A program made the translations under genes and the position numbers. The notes beneath the pieces were generated by a model. It had not been told where the DNA came from. It saw only the letters and a list, made by a program, of their open reading frames with translations, and did not search any database. A stretch of DNA of 64,000 nt from Methylovulum sp. (GTDB lineage: Bacteria; Pseudomonadota; Gammaproteobacteria; Methylococcales; Methylomonadaceae), in assembly GCF_028687615.1 (NCBI RefSeq), contig NZ_JAQTZU010000012.1, positions 1 through 64,000 of the forward strand, given 5' to 3'. This document shows positions 50,659-58,936 of the stretch, piece after piece (within the stretch, counting starts at the first letter, position 1; the number at the start of each line of letters is the position of its first letter).

Positions 50659-51918
50659 ATGCGCTGTGATGTCGCCGTGATAGGCGCGGGTGCAGCCGGT
50701 ATCGCCGCCGCTGTGGCGGCGGCAGAGGCGGGGGCAAACGTCGTCCTCGTGGAACGTTACGGTTTTACGGGCGGCTTGGCTACGACCGCCTTAGTGGGGA
50801 CTATTTGCGGCTTGTTTTACCGCCATCCCAGCACGGCGCGATATGCCGTACAGGGTTTTGCGCGTGAATTTGCCGACGCGGTGCAAGCGGCAAGCCAAAC
50901 CCACGCTGTCCGCTTTGGCGAAGGTTTGCATTTTTTGCCTTACCGTCCCGCCGCCTTTCATCAAATAGCGGCAAAACGGTTGCAACAAGCCGGGGTGCGT
51001 TTATTTTTGCACAGCCATGTCAGCGGCCTCCAAGCCAGTCAAAGACAGATACACGAATTACGCATCCAAACCCAATCTCAGATACTGGGCCTACATCCGG
51101 CAGCCGTCGTCGATTGCAGCGGCACGGCCCAAGTCTCCCTGCTGGCTGGCATAGACAAGATAACGCAGGAAAACTACCAAGCCGGGGCCTTTGTGTTTCA
51201 GGTCAGCGGCTTACCCCGGATAGCACCGGAAGCGCTGTCCTTGGCGTTGATACGCGGGCTTAAGCGGGGCATAGCATCGGGCAGCTTAGAATCCCATTGT
51301 GATCGCCTGTCCATCATTCCCGGCTCAATCGCCCAAGGCCAGGCACTGCTGAAATTGGGGATGCCAGTGCCGTTCGACGGTTCCATCGCCTGCCTAAGCC
51401 AATATGAATTGGAAGCGCGTGAACGTAGCGTCAGCATTGTGGATTATCTGAGCCATCACGAGCCGTCATTGGTAAACTTGTGCATCAATGCGATGGCGAC
51501 CGAAGTCGGTATCCGCACTAGCGAACGATCGCAAGGCATCGCCGTATTAGATGAAAACCATGTGCTAAACTGCCTCAAACCTGACAGTGGCGTGGCGGTG
51601 GGAGCTTGGCCTATCGAATATTGGGGCGCGGGGCGTAAACCGGAATTGCGCTATTTCGCTATGGATGACGCGTATTGGATAACGGCGGAAATGCTGGTGT
51701 CCCGCCATCTCGACAACCTGTTTTTTGCAGGCCGGGGCTTATCGGCGACAGAAGCGGCGATAGCCTCGGCCCGTGTCATCGGCACATGTTTAAGCACGGG
51801 CTATGCGGCGGGATGTCTGGCGGCTGAATTCAGTGATACGGGGATTTGGCAAACCGCCATTGCAAAAATCCGTCGGCGGCAAATCGCGGCCCACAGTGCC
51901 GTTAGCCCTTACTCTTAG
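50659..51918 (+). CDS. FAD-dependent oxidoreductase of the carrier-protein module
   Basis: 419 residues starting with the Rossmann motif AVIGAGAAGIAAAVAAAEAG and VERYGFTGGLATT (FAD_oxidored type). The C-terminus has LDNLFFAGRGLSATEAAIASARV, an FAD-contacting stretch. Its reaction is unknown; oxidation or dehydrogenation of a carrier-bound acyl group is plausible. It starts two bases after the previous stop (TGAGTATG). Confidence 0.75.
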   Translation: MRCDVAVIGAGAAGIAAAVAAAEAGANVVLVERYGFTGGLATTALVGTICGLFYRHPSTARYAVQGFAREFADAVQAASQTHAVRFGEGLHFLPYRPAAFHQIAAKRLQQAGVRLFLHSHVSGLQASQRQIHELRIQTQSQILGLHPAAVVDCSGTAQVSLLAGIDKITQENYQAGAFVFQVSGLPRIAPEALSLALIRGLKRGIASGSLESHCDRLSIIPGSIAQGQALLKLGMPVPFDGSIACLSQYELEARERSVSIVDYLSHHEPSLVNLCINAMATEVGIRTSERSQGIAVLDENHVLNCLKPDSGVAVGAWPIEYWGAGRKPELRYFAMDDAYWITAEMLVSRHLDNLFFAGRGLSATEAAIASARVIGTCLSTGYAAGCLAAEFSDTGIWQTAIAKIRRRQIAAHSAVSPYS

Positions 51919-51941
51919 CTCATTTGAAACTTTGTCATTCT

Positions 51942-53372
51942 ATGGATTCTGCCTATCAATTGCTTGAAGTTGCCGCCAAAACTTGGCCTGATCGCCCGGC
52001 CTTGGTGGATGGCTATGGCACAATGACTTACCATGAATTATTTGAGCAAACTGAAACCCTAAAGGCCCGCTTGTTGCGAACAGGTTTAAGCAAAGGCTTA
52101 GGTTTGGCGGTTATGGGAAGCAATGGCCGCGCCTTTGTTGCTGGCATGTTGGCGGGCATGGGCTGTGGCGCGGTGGTCGTGCCGCTGTCCCATCAACTGA
52201 AATTGGCAGAAATAAGCCAAATCTTGCTGGATACGGGAGTACACGCGGTGTTGGATGACCAATCGGGTATCGTCCCGACTCAAGGTGACAGTGGCTTTAT
52301 CCCGTTTTCGGAGCAAACCTTGCGCTTTACTTGGATAAGCACCGCTCCCAGGCAAGCACTGACACCTTTGCCCGATGCGGCTTTTATCCGTTACACCTCT
52401 GGCACGACAGGCAACAGCAAAGGCGTGGTCTTAACGCACCGCCGTATTTTGGCGCGGGTCGAAAACGCCAGCACAGCCCTGCAACTGGATTGCCATGATG
52501 CGGTGCTGTGGATATTGCCGATGGCCTTCCATTTTTTGGTCAGCATTCTGGTGTATATCCGCGTCGGGGCAAAAATCATCGTCTGCAAAGACATATTGGC
52601 GGCGACCTTAATTAAGGATGCCAACCAAGAGGGGGCGACCCTGCTGTATGCCGCTCCTATGCACTTCCGTTTATTGGCGGCGGATACATCGGGAGTGCAG
52701 ATGCCAGCCCTTAAAGTGGCTATTTCCACGTCATCAGCCATTCCGCCAGCCATCGCCGAAGCCTTTACGCGCCGCTTTAGTGTTCCTGTGGCCCAGGCTT
52801 ACGGCATTATTGAGGCCGGCTTACCCTTGCTGGATAGCCTAACTGGGCAAGCAGACCCGCATAGCGTAGGCTTCCCGACCGCTGGTTTTAACGTGGCAGT
52901 GCTGGACGATGATTACCTGCCAGTGCCGGAAGGACAAATCGGACGGCTGGCTATTTCTGGCCCCGGCCTGTTCGATGCCTACCTGAAACCTTGGCAAACG
53001 GCTGATCAAGTCTTGCAACACGGCTGGTTTATGGCGGGCGATATTGCCCAATGCCGGGACGATGGCCGTATCATTATTTGCGGGCGCGAAAAGGCCATGA
53101 TTAATGTATCGGGCAATAAGGCTTTTCCTGAAGAAATTGAAGCGGTCTTGAACGCACATCCTGACATAGCCGCCTGCCGTGTCTTCGGGCAAACACATCC
53201 TTTGTTGGGGGAAGTCGTTTGTGCAGAAATGGTCATGGCGCATCAGGCCACTTGGGATGTGGAAGCGCTGCTGCAATTTTGCCGGCAACGGCTGTCCACC
53301 TACAAAGTGCCGCAACGCTTACAACGGGTTACGCAAATCAGCCATACCGCAAGCGGAAAAGTTAAAAGGTAG
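51942..53372 (+). CDS. Adenylate-forming acyl/aryl ligase 2
   Basis: 476 residues. A3 motif YTSGTTGNSKGV (151-162), A5-type YGIIEAG, A7/A8 MAGDIAQCRDDGR and CGREKAMINVSG, and the catalytic Lys in SGKVKR at the very end (473). It should activate a carboxylic acid as the adenylate and load carrier protein 3 or CoA. There is no fused carrier. The start at ATG 51942 is preferred to TTG 51924. It is the last gene before a 363-base gap. Confidence 0.85.
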   Translation: MDSAYQLLEVAAKTWPDRPALVDGYGTMTYHELFEQTETLKARLLRTGLSKGLGLAVMGSNGRAFVAGMLAGMGCGAVVVPLSHQLKLAEISQILLDTGVHAVLDDQSGIVPTQGDSGFIPFSEQTLRFTWISTAPRQALTPLPDAAFIRYTSGTTGNSKGVVLTHRRILARVENASTALQLDCHDAVLWILPMAFHFLVSILVYIRVGAKIIVCKDILAATLIKDANQEGATLLYAAPMHFRLLAADTSGVQMPALKVAISTSSAIPPAIAEAFTRRFSVPVAQAYGIIEAGLPLLDSLTGQADPHSVGFPTAGFNVAVLDDDYLPVPEGQIGRLAISGPGLFDAYLKPWQTADQVLQHGWFMAGDIAQCRDDGRIIICGREKAMINVSGNKAFPEEIEAVLNAHPDIAACRVFGQTHPLLGEVVCAEMVMAHQATWDVEALLQFCRQRLSTYKVPQRLQRVTQISHTASGKVKR

Positions 53373-53735
53373 GCGTTCAATTATTACCGAGGTAACTCGC
53401 AAAAATAAACCACGACAGATTAAATGTATTAAATCCACTAAAAGAATTGTCCACGAAAGACACGAAAAGCACGAAAAAAAACAATTGAAAGCATCGTGTT
53501 GTAGTGCTTTTCGTGTCTTTCGTGGACTCTATTTTTTTCTTGTGCCAGAGAGGGCTATGTAACTGTTTTTACAACGCAGAAAATGGGCAAAAAGACTAGC
53601 GAATTGGGGATATTCTTCGCCGGAAATCGCCTAAGTACGTTATAATCTTCGGCTGTTCAAAATACCCGTTTACTTTTCACACAGGCCAATGGCAATATTT
53701 TTATATTAACGGAAATCAAATAAGCGGCGCAGACA
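53373..53735. repeat. 363-base gap with a perfect 24-bp inverted repeat
   Basis: GTCCACGAAAGACACGAAAA + GCAC (53449-53472) has its exact reverse complement at 53504-53527, separated by 31 bases. This is a REP-type hairpin common in some methanotroph and other proteobacterial genomes. A -10-like TATAAT is at 53641-53646 inside TACGTTATAAT, 90 bases before the next gene; its -35 is weak. Confidence 0.88.
53635..53646 (+). promoter_or_regulatory. Possible promoter -10 box for the 53.7-kb operon part
   Basis: GTACGTTATAAT ends in a perfect TATAAT. The same TACGTTATAAT string occurs upstream of the gene at 61672. The -35 region (about 53618) does not match TTGACA, so the call is weak, but a promoter here would separate the second part of the polyene cluster from the first. 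Confidence 0.35.
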
Positions 53736-54965
53736 ATGATTGGGCAAAAAAAAATAGTAATTATCGGGGCGGGGCCATCGGGCAGCATCGCGGCGGCCTT
53801 ATTGCAAAAAAAAGGCCATCAGGCCATTATTTTAGAACGGGAATTGTTCCCGCGTTTTAGCATTGGTGAAAGCCTGTTGCCGCAGTGCATGGAATTCATT
53901 GACGAGGCCGGCATGTTGCCGGCCGTCATTGATGCAGGTTTCCAGTTTAAAACCGGGGCCGATTTTATCTGCCGCGATAAATATTCCAAATTCTATTTTT
54001 CTGACAAATTTAGCCCAGGCTTTGGTACGACCTTTCAAGTGCAACGCGACCGTTTTGATGCCTTGCTGGCTTCCGAGGCGCAACGCCAAGGCGCGATTAT
54101 CCATTGGCGGCACACCGTCTTAGACGCGGATTTTTCGGGTGAAAAGCCGGTTTTGACCGCATCTGACGAACACGCCGCAAACTATCAAATAGAAGCCGAT
54201 TTTGTCCTGGACGCCAGCGGTTTTGGCCGGGTTTTGCCGCGTTTGTTAAAGCTGGAAAGCCCGACAAACTTCCCCGTCAGGCAAGCCCTGTTCACCCATA
54301 TTGAAGACCGGATTAGCTGTGGACACTATGACCGCCAGCAAATCCGTATCGTCATCCATCCCGACATGGCCGATGTCTGGTACTGGCTGATCCCCTTTAG
54401 CAATGGCCGTTGTAGCTTAGGGGTCGTCGGCGAACCTAAAGTATTTGATGCTTTTGCGGATAATCAACACGCTTTCCATGCCTTGATCGCAGAAGAACCT
54501 TCCTTGTCGGCTTTGTTGCCGAATGCCATCTACGACACGCCCATCAACAGCATTAAAGGCTACAGTGCCAATGTCAGTTCCTTGTACGGCAATGGCTATG
54601 CTTTACTGGGCAATGCGGGTGAATTTTTGGATCCGGTGTTTTCTTCAGGCGTGACCATCGCGATGAAATCGGCGAGCTTGGCGACTGCCGTGCTAGATCG
54701 CCAGCTTACCGGGCAAGCGGTCAATTGGCAGAAAGATTATGCCGAACCTTTGCAAAAAGGCGTGGACACTTTTCGGACTTTTGTCACGTCATGGTATGAA
54801 GGTGGATTGCAGGACGCGATTTTTTATAACCAGCAACAACCCAATATCAAAGCCATGATCTGCTCCATTTTGGCGGGTTATGCCTGGGACGAGAACAATC
54901 CTTATGTCAAAAACTCGCGCAACCGTTTGAACACCTTGGTGGAGCTATGCCGCATGCCGGCGTGA
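53736..54965 (+). CDS. Halogenase-like flavoprotein 2
   Basis: 409 residues with FAD motif GAGPSGSIAAALL, GESLLP (44-49), a candidate catalytic Lys 72 in GFQFKTGADF, WYWLIP (215-220, WxWxIP) and GNAGEFLDPVFSSG. This is a closer match to phenol/pyrrole flavin-dependent halogenases than the flavoprotein at 47812. It could put bromine or chlorine on the aryl head of the polyene, as in xanthomonadins. It directly precedes ketosynthase 1, four bases apart. Confidence 0.78.
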   Translation: MIGQKKIVIIGAGPSGSIAAALLQKKGHQAIILERELFPRFSIGESLLPQCMEFIDEAGMLPAVIDAGFQFKTGADFICRDKYSKFYFSDKFSPGFGTTFQVQRDRFDALLASEAQRQGAIIHWRHTVLDADFSGEKPVLTASDEHAANYQIEADFVLDASGFGRVLPRLLKLESPTNFPVRQALFTHIEDRISCGHYDRQQIRIVIHPDMADVWYWLIPFSNGRCSLGVVGEPKVFDAFADNQHAFHALIAEEPSLSALLPNAIYDTPINSIKGYSANVSSLYGNGYALLGNAGEFLDPVFSSGVTIAMKSASLATAVLDRQLTGQAVNWQKDYAEPLQKGVDTFRTFVTSWYEGGLQDAIFYNQQQPNIKAMICSILAGYAWDENNPYVKNSRNRLNTLVELCRMPA

Positions 54966-54968
54966 TGG

Positions 54969-56153
54969 ATGAAGTTTTACCTGAATGATCTTGGCCTAGT
55001 GTCGCCTGTGGGCGATTCCAAAACAGCAAGCCTCAAGCGTATTTTATCAGGCGACCGGACGGGCTTAGTGTTGGCGGAAGACCCGCTTGCCGGAAATCCC
55101 GTTTATGTGGGCAAGGTCCAAGCCAGCCTGCCGCTGATTGATAATGCCGCCAGCGTCTATTATAACTGCCGGAACAATCGACTGTTACTGGCGGCATTGG
55201 CCCAAATCAAAGGCACGGTCGATGCCATGATCCGGTGTTTTGGGGAAGACCGGGTGGGCGTGGTGATAGGCACCAGCACCTCCGGGCTTAGCAACACCGA
55301 ATCGGCATGGGCTGACGTGGCTAAAACCGGGCATAAACCCGAATCCTTCCATTATAAGCAACAGCAATTGGCCGGCGGGGCTGATTTTCTGGCGGCCACC
55401 TTAGGCATTAAAGGCCCTGCTTACGCCATCTCCACAGCCTGTTCATCCAGCGGCAGGGCTTTTGCCTCCGCCCGCCGCTTACTCGCACTCAATATCTGTG
55501 ACGCGGTGATCGTCGGCGGCGCCGATAGCTTGTGCCGCTATACCCTGCATGGCTTCGCCGCCTTAGAATCGGTTGCGACGGGCTTATGCAAACCCTTCGG
55601 ATTACACAGGGATGGCATCAACATAGCGGAGGCCGCCGCCTTATTTGTGATGAGCAAAGAAACAGGACCTGTGCAATTATCCGGTATCGGCGCCAGCAGT
55701 GACGCCCACCACTTCTCCGCCCCCGCACCTGCCGGAACAGCCGTCATGAAAGCCATGCAGATGGCTTTGCAAGAAGCCGGAACAACACCGGACGCCATCG
55801 ACTATATCAACCTACATGGCACTGCTACACCCTTAAACGATGCGATGGAAAGCCGAAGTGTGTTTGAAGTTTTTACTAACCAGCCCGCAGTCAGCTCCAC
55901 CAAGGGCCTAACCGGACACGCTTTAGGCGCCGCCGCCGCACTGGAACTGGGGCTATGTTGGCTATTGCTGGCAACGGATGACCCCGCAGGTGAATTACCC
56001 CCCAATATTAATGACGACGAATTGGATACAAAACTGCCAGCACTCAATTTCGTCAGGCCAGGGCAATATTTAGGACGCCAAATCACGACTTGTCAGAGCA
56101 ACTCTTTTGCATTTGGTGGCAATAACCTCTCGATAGTCATGGCCCGCGTATGA
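54969..56153 (+). CDS. Beta-ketoacyl-ACP synthase 1, polyene cluster
   Basis: 394 residues, FabF-like, with the complete active site: Cys 158 (STACSSSG), His in NLHGTATPLND and His in STKGLTGHALGA. It elongates the polyene chain by condensing malonyl units. Among aryl polyene clusters two such synthases flank the dehydratase and ketoreductase genes, as here. It overlaps the dehydratase gene by 4 bases. Confidence 0.92.
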   Translation: MKFYLNDLGLVSPVGDSKTASLKRILSGDRTGLVLAEDPLAGNPVYVGKVQASLPLIDNAASVYYNCRNNRLLLAALAQIKGTVDAMIRCFGEDRVGVVIGTSTSGLSNTESAWADVAKTGHKPESFHYKQQQLAGGADFLAATLGIKGPAYAISTACSSSGRAFASARRLLALNICDAVIVGGADSLCRYTLHGFAALESVATGLCKPFGLHRDGINIAEAAALFVMSKETGPVQLSGIGASSDAHHFSAPAPAGTAVMKAMQMALQEAGTTPDAIDYINLHGTATPLNDAMESRSVFEVFTNQPAVSSTKGLTGHALGAAAALELGLCWLLLATDDPAGELPPNINDDELDTKLPALNFVRPGQYLGRQITTCQSNSFAFGGNNLSIVMARV

Positions 56154-56590
56154 ACGGTTACGCATTGACTGACTTATTGCCACACGCTGGCGGCATGATG
56201 CTATTGGATAAAATTATCCGCTTTGATGACCAGTCGATGGTGGCTGAAGTGATCGTGAATGGTAACGGGCTGTTTGGCGACGAACAATCCGTACCCGCTT
56301 TGGTCGGTATAGAATACATGGCCCAGGCCATATCGGCGCATAGCGGCATGATGGATAAAATAGCAGGGCGGCAAAGCTACTTGGGTTTTTTGTTGGGGAC
56401 GCGCTTGTACACCAGCAATGTAGCCAGTTTTTTGACAGGTGCCGTATTGACAGTGCATGTCAAAATCGTTTTGCAAGAGCAAGGGCTAGGCGTGTTTGAT
56501 TGCAAAATTACCGCACCTGGCGTGTTGGTCGAAGCGAAATTGAATGTTTATCAACCAAAATCGGAACATAATCGAGTGCTTACCGAATAA
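56150..56590 (+). CDS. 3-Hydroxyacyl-ACP dehydratase, polyene cluster
   Basis: 146 residues, hotdog fold with LLPHAGGMMLLDKI (catalytic His of FabZ-like dehydratases) and ALVGIEYMAQAISAHSG. Dehydration without enoyl reduction leaves the conjugated double bonds of the pigment. This is the second dehydratase of the cluster, besides the one fused to the ligase. Confidence 0.92.
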   Translation: MNGYALTDLLPHAGGMMLLDKIIRFDDQSMVAEVIVNGNGLFGDEQSVPALVGIEYMAQAISAHSGMMDKIAGRQSYLGFLLGTRLYTSNVASFLTGAVLTVHVKIVLQEQGLGVFDCKITAPGVLVEAKLNVYQPKSEHNRVLTE

Positions 56591-56608
56591 ACGCTTGGAT
56601 ACTTTAAG

Positions 56609-57334
56609 ATGAGTGAAACAATTTTAGTGACAGGTTCCAGCCGTGGCATTGGTAAGGCAATCGCCTTGTACTTGGCCGACAAAGGTTTTTCTGTGGTGGT
56701 CCATTGCCGTAGCCGCCGGGCTGAGGCAGACGCGGTCGCAAACACCATCGAAACGCTGGGGCAATCTGCCCGCGTCTTACAATTTGACTTGGCTGACCGC
56801 CAGCAATGTGCCGACTGCCTAACGCAAGATATTGCCTTGCACGGTGCTTACTACGGCGTAGTCTGCAATGCCGGTGTCGCCGCCGACAATGCTTTCCCGG
56901 CCCTAACCGATGCCGAATGGGATTCGGTGATCCATACCAATTTAGACGGCTTTTATAATGTCTTAAAACCCTTGGTGATGCCCATGATCCAACGCCGGAA
57001 ACCAGGGCGCATCGTCACCTTAGCTTCCGTTTCCGGGCTGATGGGCAATCGCGGGCAAGTCAATTACAGTGCCGCCAAAGCAGGTATAATCGGTGCCACC
57101 AAGGCACTGGCCCTAGAACTGGCAAAACGTAATATCACCGTCAATTGTGTCGCCCCTGGCTTGATTGATACCGACATGGTGGAAAACTTACCGATTGACG
57201 ATATTAAACGCTTGATTCCCCTAAAGCGGGCAGGCACAAGCAAAGAAGTTGCCGCCGCCGTCGCTTTTTTAATGACGGAAGATGCGGCTTACATTACCCG
57301 CCAGGTCATTTCCGTGAATGGAGGATTGTGCTAA
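56609..57334 (+). CDS. 3-Ketoacyl-ACP reductase (FabG-type), polyene cluster
   Basis: 241-residue short-chain dehydrogenase: NADPH motif GSSRGIG (9-15), CNAG, catalytic Ser 140, Tyr 153 and Lys 157, and a VNGG end. It reduces each 3-keto intermediate. It sits between dehydratase and ketosynthase 2. The next ATG overlaps its stop by one base. Confidence 0.93.
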   Translation: MSETILVTGSSRGIGKAIALYLADKGFSVVVHCRSRRAEADAVANTIETLGQSARVLQFDLADRQQCADCLTQDIALHGAYYGVVCNAGVAADNAFPALTDAEWDSVIHTNLDGFYNVLKPLVMPMIQRRKPGRIVTLASVSGLMGNRGQVNYSAAKAGIIGATKALALELAKRNITVNCVAPGLIDTDMVENLPIDDIKRLIPLKRAGTSKEVAAAVAFLMTEDAAYITRQVISVNGGLC

Positions 57335-58560
57335 TGAAACGGGTAGTCATTACCGGCATGGGGGCGATTACGCCATTGGGCAATAACTGGGCTAGCGTTG
57401 CTGAAAAACTCAAAGCCCAGACCACCGGCATCCAAAGAATGGACGGGTGGAGCAAATATAAAGGTCTTAACACCCAACTGGCCGCCCCGACAGACTTTGT
57501 AAGGCCGGAACATTATTCACGCAAACAAATACGCGGCATGGGGCGGGTCGCCATGCTGGCGACTTACGCCACGGAACTGGCACTTCAAGATGCCGGATTA
57601 TTAACAGACCCACTATTGAAAAGCGGGAGGACCGGCATAGCTTACGGCAGTTCATCAGGTAGCTTTGACGGCCTGATCGATTTCACCAAAATGTTGCTGA
57701 ACTGCGATAAAGGCAGTTTGGATGCCACCTCCTATATCCGCATGATGGGCCACACCTGCCCCGTCAATATCGGGCTGCATTTTGGCATTACCGGACGCAT
57801 CATACCCACCTCCAGCGCCTGTACTTCCAGCAGCCAAGCCCTAGGTTATGCGTATGAAACCATTAAGCACGGCATCCAAACCATTATGATAGCGGGTGGC
57901 AGCGATGAATTGTCGCCATCCCAACCGGCTATTTTTGATACCTTGTTCGCCACCTCACAGCGCAATGACGAACCGCATCTTACACCACGGCCTTTTGATA
58001 AAGACCGTGACGGACTGGTCATTGGCGAAGGCGGCGCAAGTATCATCCTAGAAGAAAGGGGCCACGCGCTTAGCCGTGGAGCGACCATATATGCCGAAAT
58101 CGTCGGCTTTGGCACCAACTCCGACGGCCTGCATATCACCAAACCCGATTGCAACAGTATGCAAATCGCCATGAAACTGGCGCTCCAGGATGCCGGACTG
58201 GAAGCCACGTCCATAGGTTATGTCAGTGCCCACGGCACCGCCACTGAATTGGGCGACATTGCCGAAAGCCATGCAACGGCGGCAGTTTTGGGGCAAAACA
58301 TCCCCATTAGCGCCATGAAAAGCTATACCGGGCATACCTTGGGGGCCTGCGGGGCCATTGAAGCCTGGGCGGCGATACAAATGATGAACGAAGGCTGGTT
58401 CCACCCCACCGCCAATTTGGACAATGTAGACCCCCAGTGCGCCGGACTCGATTACATAATGGGTGCTATCCGCTTGCTGGAATGCGACTATCTGATGAGC
58501 AACAATTTTGCCTTTGGCGGCATTAACACCTCGCTTATTTTTAAGCGGTGCCCGTTGTAG
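57334..58560 (+). CDS. Beta-ketoacyl-ACP synthase 2, polyene cluster
   Basis: 408 residues, FabF-like with Cys 163 (SSACTSSSQ), His in HGTATELGD and KSYTGHTLGACG. Both ketosynthases of the pair keep a full catalytic set, so neither is obviously a pure chain-length factor. ATG 57334 is coupled to the reductase stop (TAATG). It is the last gene of the polyene cluster. Confidence 0.92.
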   Translation: MKRVVITGMGAITPLGNNWASVAEKLKAQTTGIQRMDGWSKYKGLNTQLAAPTDFVRPEHYSRKQIRGMGRVAMLATYATELALQDAGLLTDPLLKSGRTGIAYGSSSGSFDGLIDFTKMLLNCDKGSLDATSYIRMMGHTCPVNIGLHFGITGRIIPTSSACTSSSQALGYAYETIKHGIQTIMIAGGSDELSPSQPAIFDTLFATSQRNDEPHLTPRPFDKDRDGLVIGEGGASIILEERGHALSRGATIYAEIVGFGTNSDGLHITKPDCNSMQIAMKLALQDAGLEATSIGYVSAHGTATELGDIAESHATAAVLGQNIPISAMKSYTGHTLGACGAIEAWAAIQMMNEGWFHPTANLDNVDPQCAGLDYIMGAIRLLECDYLMSNNFAFGGINTSLIFKRCPL

Positions 58561-58936
58561 CATTAGTGTCTACACAAGTCGTAAGCGAGTGCGGGCGTTT
58601 CCGGCAAGCCCGGCCGCTTGCGCCGGAAACACCTAGCCTCGCTCCCGCTCGTCTAGGCTTATTCCGGCCTACATAGCTAATCTATTCAGGGTACAAATAA
58701 AAAATGGGGCATTTGCTTGATTCTAAGGATTCGGTAAAAAATAACGTTCCGATTTGAATAGAATACAGGAAGCCAGTAGGGGCGGATTCATCCGCCCTAG
58801 GCGATTAAAATCGCCCCTACAAAAAGATACCCGTCAAAATTCAAGGACGTTATTTTTAACTAAATCCTAAGCGGAAAACACGGATTCGTAGATGCATTAT
58901 AATGTTCCACTAAAGTAACTTTTAAGGTTAATAAGC
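58561..58936. repeat. 376-base gap with two palindromic elements
   Basis: A GTAGGCCGG-type REP (58590-58673, inner GCGTTTCCGGCA/GCCGGAAACAC) is followed by a family D-like shell at 58723-58871 (arms CTAAGGATTCGGTAAAAAAT and ATTTTTAACTAAATCCTAAG) that encloses a different inner palindrome, GTAGGGGCGGATTCATCCGC to CCCCTAC (58776-58820). A -10-like TATAAT is at 58898-58903. Confidence 0.85.
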
